DNA of 33,729 nucleotides from Streptococcus mitis (lineage in GTDB: Bacteria; Bacillota; Bacilli; Lactobacillales; Streptococcaceae), in NCBI RefSeq assembly GCF_001579045.1, contig NZ_KQ970261.1, forward strand, positions 109,280 to 143,008, written 5' to 3'. Shown one piece after another: positions 24,776-32,331 of this stretch (within the stretch, counting starts at the first letter, position 1; the number at the start of each line of letters is the position of its first letter). The notes below the pieces were generated by a model. It had not been told where the DNA came from. It did not search any database and saw only the letters and a program-made list of their open reading frames with translations. Both the position numbers and the translations under genes were made by a program.

Positions 24776-26728
24776 TTATGCTTGTGGTTTGCGTAGGTAA
24801 CCATAGACTACACCACTTACGATTGCTCCTACCAAGACAGAAACGAGGTAAAGAAGAGCATTTGAAGTAAGGGCAATAACGAAGATTCCTCCGTGTGGCG
24901 CCATGAGTTTGATACCAGTAAGACCAACGAGTCCACCTGCTACTGCTGAACCAAGGATGAAGCTTGGGATAGCACGAGCTGGGTCAGCGGCACCAAATGG
25001 AATTGCTCCCTCAGTGATAAATGACAAGCCCATGATGATGTTTGTCAAACCAGAGTTGCGTTCTTCTTTAGTAAATTTATCTTTGAAAAGAAGAGTTGCG
25101 ACAAAGATTGCAAGTGGTGGTACCATTCCTCCAGCCATAACTGCTGCCATAGCCACAGAACCACCTGAAGAAACAGTCGCTGCAAGCGTACCTGTACCAA
25201 ATACATAAGCCGCTTTGTTAACTGGTCCACCCATGTCAACAGCCATCATTCCACCAAGGACGATACCGAGAAGGACAGCTGAACCACCTCCAAGACCGCC
25301 TAGGAAGTCATTCATAGCAGTGTTGATTGCTGCCATCGGGATGTTAACAGCTAGCATGACAAATCCTGTCAAGATTGTCCCAAGAAGTGGCAAGAGAAGG
25401 ATTGATTTAGCACCTTCAAGTGAACGAGGAACTTTAACGTATTTCTTGATAGCAAGAACCAAAGCACCTGCGATAAATCCACCCACAAGGGCACCTAGGA
25501 AACCAGATGAGACACCTGCAAGAGTTGAAGTTGCTTCACCACCTGCGGCATAAGGAATTTTACCAAAGGCAAAACCTTCTTTGGCAATAGCACCAGCCAC
25601 GAAACCTGCTACCAAACCTGGTTTTTCAGCGATAGAATAGGCAACATAACCTGCAAAGACTGGAAGCATCAAACCAAAGGCAGCTCCCCCAATTTTCATG
25701 AACATAGAAGCTAGCTCATGGTAGGAACCAAGATTGCCAAGGTTTTCATTTGGAACACCCAAAGCACCGTCAATCAAGAAGGCAAGGGCAATCATGATAC
25801 CACCACCGATAACGAATGGTAACATTTGGGATACACCACTCATCAAGTGTTTGTAGAAGGCACCACCAAGGCTTTGTTTTTCGTTAGAGGCTGTTGCAGC
25901 TTTTGCACCATTAGCTGCACGGTAGACTTCCGCTTCTCCTGAAAGAGCCAAGTTAATTAACTCTTCTGTCTTACGGATACCGTCAGCAACTGGACGATTG
26001 ATCAATGGTTTACCATCGAAACGATCCATTTCTACAGCCTTATCTGCTGCGATGATAATAGCTTTAGCCTTACGAATGTCTTCCGCAGTTAGTTGGTTAC
26101 CAACACCACTAGCACCGTTGGTTTCGACCCTAATTCCAACACCCATTTCAGCAGCCACTTTTTGAAGAGCTTCTTGGGCCATGTAAGTGTGGGCAATACC
26201 TGTTGTACAAGCTGTAACAGCTACGATAAAGTCACCAGAGTCATTAGCAGGCACTTGAACAGGCTCTTCAGTTTTTTCTGAAGCTTGGTCAAAAAGTTCG
26301 ATAACTTGGTCAGCTGATGTTACTTGACGAAGTTTATCAGCAAAGTCGTCTTTCATCAAGTATTGAGACAATTCTGCCAAGGCTGCTAAGTGAGTATCAT
26401 TGGCACCTTCTGGAGCTGCAATCATAAAGAAAAGGTCAGTTGGTTGCCCATCCAAGCTCTCGTAGTCAACACCCTTGTTTGACTTGGCAAAGAGAACTGT
26501 CGCTTCTTTGACAGCAGAGTTCTTGCTGTGAGGCATAGCAATTCCGTCACCCAAACCAGTAGAAGTGAGAGCTTCACGCGCCAAAATTCCTTCTTTAAAG
26601 GTTTCAAAATCTGTCACATAACCGTGGTCTACCAAGCTTTTAATCATCTCTTCGATGACAGCAGTTTTTTCAGTTGCTTGCAAATCGAGCAACATGACAT
26701 CTTTTCTCAATAGGTCTTGAATTTTCAT
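24776..26728 (-). CDS. fruA: PTS fructose transporter, fused EIIA-EIIB-EIIC
   Basis: A 650-residue fructose permease that imports fructose as fructose-1-phosphate. The EIIA domain (1-150) has its phosphorylated H67 in AMPHS. The EIIB domain (about 165-265) has C174 in VTACTTGIAHT. The EIIC membrane domain (about 290-645) has several Gly-rich helices and conserved GGGIMIALAF. All three domains are intact. Its ATG overlaps the fruK stop by 4 bp (ATGA), so it is translationally coupled. It is the last gene of fruR-fruK-fruA, followed by a strong terminator. Control is expected from FruR and, through the cre site upstream of fruR, from CcpA. Confidence 0.97.
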   Translation of the reverse strand: MKIQDLLRKDVMLLDLQATEKTAVIEEMIKSLVDHGYVTDFETFKEGILAREALTSTGLGDGIAMPHSKNSAVKEATVLFAKSNKGVDYESLDGQPTDLFFMIAAPEGANDTHLAALAELSQYLMKDDFADKLRQVTSADQVIELFDQASEKTEEPVQVPANDSGDFIVAVTACTTGIAHTYMAQEALQKVAAEMGVGIRVETNGASGVGNQLTAEDIRKAKAIIIAADKAVEMDRFDGKPLINRPVADGIRKTEELINLALSGEAEVYRAANGAKAATASNEKQSLGGAFYKHLMSGVSQMLPFVIGGGIMIALAFLIDGALGVPNENLGNLGSYHELASMFMKIGGAAFGLMLPVFAGYVAYSIAEKPGLVAGFVAGAIAKEGFAFGKIPYAAGGEATSTLAGVSSGFLGALVGGFIAGALVLAIKKYVKVPRSLEGAKSILLLPLLGTILTGFVMLAVNIPMAAINTAMNDFLGGLGGGSAVLLGIVLGGMMAVDMGGPVNKAAYVFGTGTLAATVSSGGSVAMAAVMAGGMVPPLAIFVATLLFKDKFTKEERNSGLTNIIMGLSFITEGAIPFGAADPARAIPSFILGSAVAGGLVGLTGIKLMAPHGGIFVIALTSNALLYLVSVLVGAIVSGVVYGYLRKPQA

Positions 26729-27636
26729 CGTTTTTCTACCTCAACTTTTTCATATGTTTCTTTAATAAATTCCGCCGTTGCCAAATCATCTGAGAAGGTG
26801 GTTGCCGTTCCGCAAGCTACTCCCCATTTGAAGGCTTCTACTGCGTCTTTTGATTTGACAAATTCACCTGTGAATCCAGCGACCATAGAATCGCCAGCTC
26901 CGACAGAATTTTTGACTGTTCCTTTGATTGGTTTAGCGAAGTAAGCTCCCTCAGATGTGACAAGAAGAGCACCGTCACCAGCCATAGAAATAATGACGTT
27001 TTGAGCACCTTTAGCCAGTAACTCACGAGCGTATTTCTCAATTTCATCTAAACTTTCGAGTTTCACTCCAAAAATCGCTCCAAGTTCATGATTGTTTGGT
27101 TTGACCAAAAGTGGCTGGTAGTCCAAACTATCAATCAAGGTCTGTCCTTCAAAATCACAAACGACTTGCGCACCCGTCTGACGCGTCAAGGCAATCAAAT
27201 CCTTGTAAATGACATTGCCCAGATTTTTAGCACTTGAACCCGCAAACACCACCGTATCTTCTGCTGTCAGGCTAGATAAAATAGCTTTCAATTCTTCTAG
27301 CTGAGCTGGTTCCACATTTGGACCAGTCCCATTGATTTCTGTTTCTTGGTCTGCTTTGATTTTAACATTGATACGAGTATCTTCTGCCACTTGGACAAAA
27401 CGTGTCTCAATTTCTTCATCAGCCAAAGTATCTGTGATAAATTTACCAGTAAAACCTCCGATAAATCCCGTCGCTGTATTGGGAATACCCAAGCGTTTCA
27501 AGACACGACTGACATTGATTCCTTTCCCACCAGCAAACTTATCATCACTGTCCATACGATTGACACTACCGACTTGGACTTGGTCCAAGCGCACGATATA
27601 GTCAATGGATGGATTGAGTGTGACTGTATAAATCAT
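26725..27636 (-). CDS. fruK: 1-phosphofructokinase
   Basis: A 303-residue PfkB-family sugar kinase that converts fructose-1-phosphate to fructose-1,6-bisphosphate, feeding glycolysis. It shows the N-terminal substrate motif GGKGINVSRVLKRLG (about 36-50) and the C-terminal anion hole and catalytic base in NSVGAGDS with D249. Tagatose-6-phosphate kinase is a close relative, but the position between fruR and fruA settles the assignment. Both ends overlap neighbours by 4 bp in ATGA arrangement. Confidence 0.97.
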   Translation of the reverse strand: MIYTVTLNPSIDYIVRLDQVQVGSVNRMDSDDKFAGGKGINVSRVLKRLGIPNTATGFIGGFTGKFITDTLADEEIETRFVQVAEDTRINVKIKADQETEINGTGPNVEPAQLEELKAILSSLTAEDTVVFAGSSAKNLGNVIYKDLIALTRQTGAQVVCDFEGQTLIDSLDYQPLLVKPNNHELGAIFGVKLESLDEIEKYARELLAKGAQNVIISMAGDGALLVTSEGAYFAKPIKGTVKNSVGAGDSMVAGFTGEFVKSKDAVEAFKWGVACGTATTFSDDLATAEFIKETYEKVEVEKR

Positions 27637-28373
27637 ACTTCTATTACCTCCGTTTTCTCCTTAATAGCCTGCAAGAGCTCATGCCCTTGACTTGTGATAA
27701 CAATAGCTCGTTTGAGTGGTGCTACCTTGGCAAAGCAAGTTTGTCCAATTTTAGACGAATCCACCAAGACATAGGTCTGTTTGGCATTTTCTAAAATAGC
27801 ACGCTTCACAGCCCCCTCCTCCATATCAGGAGTCGTATAATAGCCATCGTCCACACCATTCATCCCGATAAAGGCACGGTCAAAGTGCAATTGGTTAATC
27901 TGGTTAAGAGCAACGCCCCCGATGCTCGCATCTGTTGCCATCTTGACACTTCCTCCAACCATGACAGTTGGAATCTGCTTTTCAACCAACTGAGCGGCAT
28001 GGTGAATCGAATTGGTCACGACTGTGACATTTTTATTAACCAATTCATGAATCAAAAAGGCTGTCGTTGTTCCAGCATCGATAAAGATGACATCTTGTTC
28101 CTTGATGAGAGAGGCTGCTTTCTGAGCTAACAACTTCTTCTCTTGAAGGTTTTTGACAGATTTTTCTTGAATGGTTTCTTCTTCCTGCAAGGAATGGGGC
28201 AATTCTGCTCCACCATGCACACGACGAAGCTTGTTTTCTGCTTCCAACTCATCTAAGTCTCTTCGAACCGTTGATTCTGACGTTTCTAGCAAACTAACTA
28301 ATTTTTCTAGAGAAACTACATGATGTTGATTTAACTCCTCTAAAATCAGCTGCTTCCGCTCTGTTTTTAACAC
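27633..28373 (-). CDS. fruR: DeoR-family fructose operon repressor
   Basis: A 246-residue DeoR-type regulator. The N-terminal helix-turn-helix (about 5-55) contains STVRRDLDELEAENKLRRVHGGA. The C-terminal ISOCOT-like sugar-phosphate sensor includes FIDAGTTTAFL. It is expected to repress the operon and release on binding fructose-1-phosphate or a related ester. It starts with GTG, supported by a near-perfect AGGAGGTGA six nt upstream; no in-frame ATG lies nearby. First gene of the operon, so it controls its own synthesis. Confidence 0.95.
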   Translation of the reverse strand: MLKTERKQLILEELNQHHVVSLEKLVSLLETSESTVRRDLDELEAENKLRRVHGGAELPHSLQEEETIQEKSVKNLQEKKLLAQKAASLIKEQDVIFIDAGTTTAFLIHELVNKNVTVVTNSIHHAAQLVEKQIPTVMVGGSVKMATDASIGGVALNQINQLHFDRAFIGMNGVDDGYYTTPDMEEGAVKRAILENAKQTYVLVDSSKIGQTCFAKVAPLKRAIVITSQGHELLQAIKEKTEVIEV

Positions 28374-28385
28374 CGAATCACCTCC

Positions 28386-28399
28386 TGTTATCGTTTACA
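28386..28399 (-). promoter_or_regulatory. CcpA cre site in the fruRKA leader
   Basis: The minus strand reads TGTAAACGATAACA, matching every position of the Gram-positive cre consensus TGWNANCGNTNWCA. It lies between the -10 box and the GTG, where bound CcpA would block initiation or elongation, as expected for carbon catabolite repression of fructose use. Confidence 0.8.
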
Positions 28400-28405
28400 C
28401 TATTC

Positions 28406-28433
28406 ATTCTATCACACTTTCTTTTAAAGTCAA
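28406..28433 (-). promoter_or_regulatory. Promoter of the fruRKA operon
   Basis: Minus-strand TTGACT (28433-28428), 16-nt spacer ending GTGA, TAGAAT (28411-28406), an extended -10. It agrees with both the cre and upstream repeat positions. Confidence 0.75.
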
Positions 28434-28440
28434 GCATTTT

Positions 28441-28470
28441 TTATCATTTTCTTTCAAAATCTATCATTTT
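28441..28470 (-). promoter_or_regulatory. Candidate FruR operator: paired direct repeats
   Basis: Two copies of minus-strand AAAATGATA (plus TATCATTTT at 28442-28450 and 28462-28470) lie 20 bp apart, two helical turns, just upstream of the -35 box. DeoR-family proteins often bind such spaced repeats. Assignment to FruR is inference. Confidence 0.45.
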
Positions 28471-28490
28471 TCTTATTTCCAGAATTTTTA

Positions 28491-28519
28491 TTGCAAGATA
28501 AGAGGCTTTATGGTAGACT
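28491..28519 (+). promoter_or_regulatory. Promoter of tRNA-Ser
   Basis: TTGCAA (28491-28496), 17-nt spacer ending TGG, TAGACT (28514-28519), 15 nt before the mature tRNA 5' end. Confidence 0.6.
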
Positions 28520-28534
28520 ATTTGAGTAAGTATT

Positions 28535-28622
28535 GGAAGATTACTCAAGAGGCTTAAGAGGCCGTGTTGGAAACGCGGTAGGCGTGTAACAGCGTGCGTG
28601 GGTTCGAATCCCATGTCTTCCG
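28535..28622 (+). tRNA. tRNA-Ser (anticodon GGA)
   Basis: An 88-nt class II tRNA. The acceptor GGAAGAT pairs with GTCTTCC plus discriminator G. The anticodon stem-loop CCGTG-TTGGAAA-CGCGG gives anticodon GGA, which reads UCC and UCU. A long variable arm and a T-arm GTGGGTTCGAATCCCAT follow. No 3' CCA is encoded. It has its own promoter and terminator and is convergent with the tmRNA gene. Confidence 0.95.
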
Positions 28623-28645
28623 TGGAAAAGAAAAATTATTTTTTG

Positions 28646-28672
28646 GATGCAACAAATGTTGTATCTTTTTTT
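28646..28672 (+). terminator. Intrinsic terminator of tRNA-Ser
   Basis: GATGCAACA (28646-28654) and TGTTGTATC (28657-28665) form a hairpin with a 2-nt loop and one wobble, followed by seven T. Confidence 0.8.
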
Positions 28673-28740
28673 ATCGCTTTTTTAAAAATAGGGTCTGTTT
28701 TAGGATCTATTTGTGACTCCTTTGTTGTATCCTTTTTCGC

Positions 28741-28830
28741 AAAAGAATACTAAGGAATACCAAAGATAAAAATAAAAAACGTTGATTTAACAACGTTTTA
28801 CCAAGGAATGCAAAAGAATGCAAAGGAATA
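28741..28830. repeat. Phased decamer repeats on both sides of the ssrA terminator
   Basis: AAAAGAATAC and TAAGGAATAC run head to tail from 28741. CCAAGGAATG, CAAAAGAATG and CAAAGGAATA run from 28801. The two groups start exactly 60 bp apart, flanking the terminator hairpin. The consensus is roughly NAARGAATRC. The second group abuts the tmRNA 3' end. Confidence 0.6.
28764..28799 (-). terminator. Intrinsic terminator of ssrA
   Basis: AAAACGTTG (28776-28784) and CAACGTTTT (28791-28799) form a 9-bp stem. On minus it is followed by TTATTTTTATCTTT. It lies about 35 bp beyond the mature tmRNA 3' end. Confidence 0.8.
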
Positions 28831-28831
28831 A

Positions 28832-29176
28832 TGGAGCCGGTGGGAGTCGAACCCACGTCCAAACACCTGCCAACATATTTGTCTACAACCATAGGTTATG
28901 TATTAGTTTAACAGTCCCTCGACACATAACTCAAGCCTAGAAACTGCGAGTCTATCAATCTCTTATCAAGCCGCTAGACAAGACTCAATCGTATCTCGCT
29001 AATAATAAGACCTGTCATTGAACACGAGCAATCCAAATCAGGTCACGCCTGCTGGTTTTTAGGCAGCTAGAGCGTAAGAAGTGTTATTTTTTGCAGTTAT
29101 ATTTAACTGAGCGTTTACGTCGCCACACGAGTCGCAAAATATGCCTCATAATGCCTGTCGAATCCGTAACGACCCC
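28832..29176 (-). ncRNA. ssrA: Transfer-messenger RNA (tmRNA)
   Basis: A 345-nt one-piece tmRNA that rescues stalled ribosomes and tags incomplete proteins for proteolysis with SmpB. The 5' end GGGGTCGTTACGGATTCGAC and the 3' end GTGGGTTCGACTCCCACCGG form the tRNA-like domain; the 3' end reads GGCTCCA. The resume frame encodes AKNNTSYALAA followed by TAA, the tag I remember for pneumococci. The rest contains pseudoknot-forming segments. Mature ends are estimated from the acceptor pairing. It is a frequent integration site for mobile elements. Confidence 0.97.
29059..29094 (-). other. tmRNA resume ORF encoding the degradation tag
   Basis: Eleven codons from GCA to GCC followed by TAA give AKNNTSYALAA. 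The ALAA end is the recognition signal for ClpXP-type proteases. Confidence 0.95.
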
Positions 29177-29192
29177 AAAAGACAATAAAACC

Positions 29193-29221
29193 ATTATACC
29201 TTATCTAACTCAAAAATGCAA
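29193..29221 (-). promoter_or_regulatory. Promoter of ssrA
   Basis: Minus-strand TTGCAT (29221-29216), 17-nt spacer, TATAAT (29198-29193), 16 nt before the mature 5' end, implying a short precursor trimmed by RNase P. Confidence 0.75.
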
Positions 29222-29237
29222 AAAGGAAATCAATGAA

Positions 29238-29873
29238 CTACAGAAGATAATCTTTCAAAGCTTTGGTCAAAACCTGATAACCAGCAACACTGAGGTGCAG
29301 TCCATCAGTAGTATAATCTTTTTTTAGTTGACCTGCTTGGTCTGTCAAACTATCAAAAACTGGCACAAATTCCACCTGCATATAGGCCGACGCAAGCTTT
29401 TGATAGGCCTGATTCCATCTCTGAATTTTTTCATTCGTACGGATATAGACTGTCTGCTGGTACTCCTCGCCTTCATTGACTGGCAAAATGGAAAGCAATT
29501 TAATCTCTGTCAGTGGATAATCGCGAGCAATGGACTGTATGATAGCTTCGAGATTATTAAGAGCATCATTCAGAGGCACATCTTTTCCAATATCGTTTGT
29601 CCCAATCAGAAGGACAATTTTATCTACTGCTCCACCGTACAGATGCGCATCCAGATTCTCTAATAACAGTCCTGTCTGATAGCCACGAATCCCTCGATTG
29701 ACAATTGTCTTTGAAGTCCCAAATAGCTCCTGTAGAGGATAATACTCGACAATGGAATCCCCAATAAAAAGAATGTCTGGCTCTAGAACAGAAACCTGAT
29801 TTAAGTGACGATACTTGGTTTGAATTTTGCCTTGTTCCTTTAGGAGCCAATTTTCTAATAACTGTACTGCCAC
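29238..29873 (-). CDS. SGNH/GDSL-family hydrolase
   Basis: A 211-residue SGNH lipase/esterase-like protein of the platelet-activating-factor acetylhydrolase type. Block I is FIGDS with S40, block II G64, block III GTND with N93, and block V D190-G-L-H193. All catalytic residues are present. There is no signal peptide, so it acts inside the cell, deacetylating a small substrate or glycan precursor that is not known. It starts with GTG at 29873, one nt after the TGA of the HAD gene and 6 nt behind AGGAG. An ATG nearby is out of frame. Last gene of the CapA-like/HAD/SGNH operon. Confidence 0.92.
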   Translation of the reverse strand: MAVQLLENWLLKEQGKIQTKYRHLNQVSVLEPDILFIGDSIVEYYPLQELFGTSKTIVNRGIRGYQTGLLLENLDAHLYGGAVDKIVLLIGTNDIGKDVPLNDALNNLEAIIQSIARDYPLTEIKLLSILPVNEGEEYQQTVYIRTNEKIQRWNQAYQKLASAYMQVEFVPVFDSLTDQAGQLKKDYTTDGLHLSVAGYQVLTKALKDYLL

Positions 29874-29874
29874 T

Positions 29875-30702
29875 TCATTCTCCTTTTTCTAACCAGTTTT
29901 CCAAGACTTGGTAAACTCCTCCTTGGCTGTTGGCTGGCGCTAGAGCAGTAGCCACAGCTTTGGCTTTCTCATCAGCATTTTCCATCGCATAGGCAATTCC
30001 AGCCATTTCAAGCATTTCAACATCATTTTCACTGTCACCAAAAGCCATGATTTGTTGGGAGTTTAAGTCCCAGCGCTTGAGTAATTCTTCCAAGCCCCAT
30101 GCTTTATGAATCCCAGCTTGGAGGATATCAATGCAACCATAGCCACTCGATACAGCCCGAACACGGCCATCAAAGAGGTCATTGATTTCTTCCAAAACCG
30201 AACTCAAACGTTCCTCACCAACAACCATGCTCATCTTGAGCACACCACCAAAGAGATCAGATGTTAACTCATCCACAAAATGCATCCGTTGGTAGAATTT
30301 TTCAATCATTTCTGGAGTCATAAAACTTTCAAGATCTGTAAAAACGGTACCTTCTTTGACGAAACCACCCTTCATCCCCGTTACAACAAACTGGTCCTTA
30401 CACGCTCGATCCTTGAAATGAGCCAAAGCCTTGACAACAATGGCGTCATCCCATGTCTGAGCCTGAATCAATTCATTGTTTTCAAACATACGAGCACCGT
30501 TTGCAACAACCAGAACCACTCGATCGACCAAGTGCCCCAGTAGTTGCCTCATGCGGTGAATTTCATTGCCCGTCGCGATGACAAAACGAATCCCCCTTTG
30601 ATCCAACTGATCTAAAATCTTTTCCAAGCGTGGGAGATCCAGCTGGCCTCTAGCATCCAGCAAGGTTCCATCCATATCTGTCGCAATTACCTTAATCGTC
30701 AT
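29875..30702 (-). CDS. Cof-type HAD-superfamily phosphatase
   Basis: A 275-residue HAD hydrolase of subfamily IIB. Motif I is ATDMDGTLLD (D9, D11), motif III uses K200, and motif IV is FGDSENDVEM (D223, D227). A C2-type cap domain lies between. Relatives dephosphorylate sugar phosphates, FMN or pyridoxal phosphate; specificity cannot be read here. ATG at 30702 with AGAGGAAA, 21 nt after the CapA-like gene stop. Its own stop is one nt from the SGNH hydrolase start, so the two are coupled. Confidence 0.93.
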   Translation of the reverse strand: MTIKVIATDMDGTLLDARGQLDLPRLEKILDQLDQRGIRFVIATGNEIHRMRQLLGHLVDRVVLVVANGARMFENNELIQAQTWDDAIVVKALAHFKDRACKDQFVVTGMKGGFVKEGTVFTDLESFMTPEMIEKFYQRMHFVDELTSDLFGGVLKMSMVVGEERLSSVLEEINDLFDGRVRAVSSGYGCIDILQAGIHKAWGLEELLKRWDLNSQQIMAFGDSENDVEMLEMAGIAYAMENADEKAKAVATALAPANSQGGVYQVLENWLEKGE

Positions 30703-30723
30703 TTACTTTCCTCTGGATTCAAG

Positions 30724-32043
30724 CTAATCCCACTTCAATCCCACATGTTCATTCATTTCTTTGTAGGCTGTATCAATTCGTTCCTTAGTCGCTTCATCTA
30801 ATTGATCACGATGACTACCACCCTCTATAAAATCTTCCAAGATATAGGTTTGATAATGATATAAAGGATAGCTTTCTGGTGAAAAAGTTCCCTTTGGTGT
30901 TCGATTGACCCAAGTAGGATGAGCTTTAGCTGTTCCGATAGTTGTTTTTCCATCCTTCTTCTTAATGGTCACGTCCATGAGAACACCCCGTTCAGTCCAC
31001 TTAGCATTTTCTACCCCTTGCATAGTCTCAATTCGTTGATTGGAAATGAAGTTCCCCATTGAATAGATAATGAGTTTCTTGTCCCCATCTTTTTCAACAA
31101 TTTCAGACGGTTCAACTACGTGTGGATGCCCTCCAAAGATAATATCTGCTCCCCAATCAATCATCTTGTGATAAAGAGCTTTTTGCTCTTCAGTCGGTTC
31201 TATGCGATACTCAACACCCATTTGTGGCATGATAATAGTGATATCTGCTTCCTTTTCCGCCCGTTCAATTTCAGACTTCATTTTATTCTCATCTAAATCT
31301 GAAAGATAGTGATTATAATCCTCTTGAGAAATATTTTGCTCAATTCCATTAAATCCATAGGAATAGGCCAAAAGAGCAACCTTGATACCATTCACTTCCT
31401 TAATGACCAGCGGAGCCTGATCACGTGGTTCATGCGTATAAACTCCGATTGGAGTGATTCCGGCTTTCTCAATAATATCGGCCGTTGAAATAACTCCCTC
31501 AATTTGCGAATCCAAAATATGATTATGAGCTAAATCCAGCACATGATAACCTGCATCCTTAATGGCATCCATAACTTCAGCAGGAGCATTAAAGAGAGGA
31601 TAACCCGCTAAATAGTGATCCTTATTGATGGTTCCTTCAAAGTCACCAATAGCTAAGTCTGCTTGCTTAAGCCAAGGAGTCACATACTCAAAATTCTCAT
31701 GAAAGTCATAGGTACCGTCTTCTTTTTTAGCTGAAAAGAAAAGTCCATCGTGGTAGAGCAAATCTCCGTTGGCCATAATTCTAGCAGATTTTTCCTCTTC
31801 CTGCTCCTGAGACTTTTGCTTAGTCCCTTCTTGAGAAATAGTATCTCGTTTTTGACTGGTCAGAGGCATGCCTTGGAAACTTTCAAACAATAAGACCAAG
31901 CCCATTGATAAAGCAACTGCTAGCAAGAGTACCGCCACAAATCCTTTATTGCTCCACTTGCGATAACTCCTAAAAAAGTTTACCAAGCCCTTCATAAAAC
32001 GAAAAGCTAAACCACCCTGATTTCTATCTTGTCTTCTTTGCAT
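30724..32043 (-). CDS. CapA/PgsA-family metallophosphatase-like membrane protein
   Basis: A 439-residue protein. A basic cytoplasmic start (MQRRQDRNQGG) is followed by one membrane helix at about 34-55 and a large outer domain of the CapA family (PGA_cap), related to metallophosphatases. Metal-site motifs are visible: ANGDLLYHD, GDFEGTIN, DLAHNHILD and FGGHPHVVEP. CapA/PgsA takes part in poly-gamma-glutamate export in Bacillus, but no pgsB/C or cap synthetase genes are present, so the streptococcal role is probably different and unknown. I start it at ATG 32043 because GGGAG sits 7 nt upstream. The frame stays open to 32112, but that extension contains the -10 box. Confidence 0.88.
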   Translation of the reverse strand: MQRRQDRNQGGLAFRFMKGLVNFFRSYRKWSNKGFVAVLLLAVALSMGLVLLFESFQGMPLTSQKRDTISQEGTKQKSQEQEEEKSARIMANGDLLYHDGLFFSAKKEDGTYDFHENFEYVTPWLKQADLAIGDFEGTINKDHYLAGYPLFNAPAEVMDAIKDAGYHVLDLAHNHILDSQIEGVISTADIIEKAGITPIGVYTHEPRDQAPLVIKEVNGIKVALLAYSYGFNGIEQNISQEDYNHYLSDLDENKMKSEIERAEKEADITIIMPQMGVEYRIEPTEEQKALYHKMIDWGADIIFGGHPHVVEPSEIVEKDGDKKLIIYSMGNFISNQRIETMQGVENAKWTERGVLMDVTIKKKDGKTTIGTAKAHPTWVNRTPKGTFSPESYPLYHYQTYILEDFIEGGSHRDQLDEATKERIDTAYKEMNEHVGLKWD

Positions 32044-32083
32044 CTTCATTCTCCCTACTTTCTTATGCAAGCCTTTTCTTTTT

Positions 32084-32092
32084 ATTATATCA
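32084..32092 (-). promoter_or_regulatory. Extended -10 promoter of the CapA-like/HAD/SGNH operon
   Basis: Minus-strand TGATATAAT (TATAAT at 32089-32084), about 40 nt before the chosen ATG. The -35 region is weak and lies just inside the gap before the RUP. Confidence 0.55.
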
Positions 32093-32117
32093 TAGATAAG
32101 TAATTCTTTCACAATTG

Positions 32118-32230
32118 ATACTCTTCGAAAATCAAATTCAAACCACGTCAGCGTCGCCTTACCGTACTCAAGTACAGCCTGCGGCTAGCTTCCTAGTTTG
32201 CTAGTTTGCTCTTTGATTTTCATTGAGTAT
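32118..32230 (-). repeat. RUP-type intergenic repeat, complete copy 5
   Basis: Begins ATACTCTTCGAAAATC and ends TTTTCATTGAGTAT. It has the GTACTCAAGTAC-type centre of the 1826 copy, but CTAGTTTG is duplicated in tandem, giving 113 bp. It separates the divergent promoters of the CapA-like operon and def. Confidence 0.8.
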
Positions 32231-32278
32231 GAATTGAACATCCTATCTATTTTCTATAAATCCTAAAGGCTGTAATAC

Positions 32279-32307
32279 TTTCAATCCTTGTCATTTTGTG
32301 TTATCAT
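32279..32307 (+). promoter_or_regulatory. Promoter of def
   Basis: TTTCAA (32279-32284), 17-nt spacer ending TGT, TATCAT (32302-32307), an extended -10. The longer reading frame begins upstream of this box, supporting the inner ATG. Confidence 0.5.
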
Positions 32308-32331
32308 GTAGAGGTAATGAAAGGAGAGAAA

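Noticed and set aside
28707-28892. 61-codon frame entering the tmRNA 3' end
   Set aside because: It covers structural RNA and the terminator, with no start signal.
32044-32112. N-terminal extension of the CapA-like protein from a GTG
   Set aside because: It contains the extended -10 box and lacks a ribosome binding site; the ATG at 32043 is better placed.
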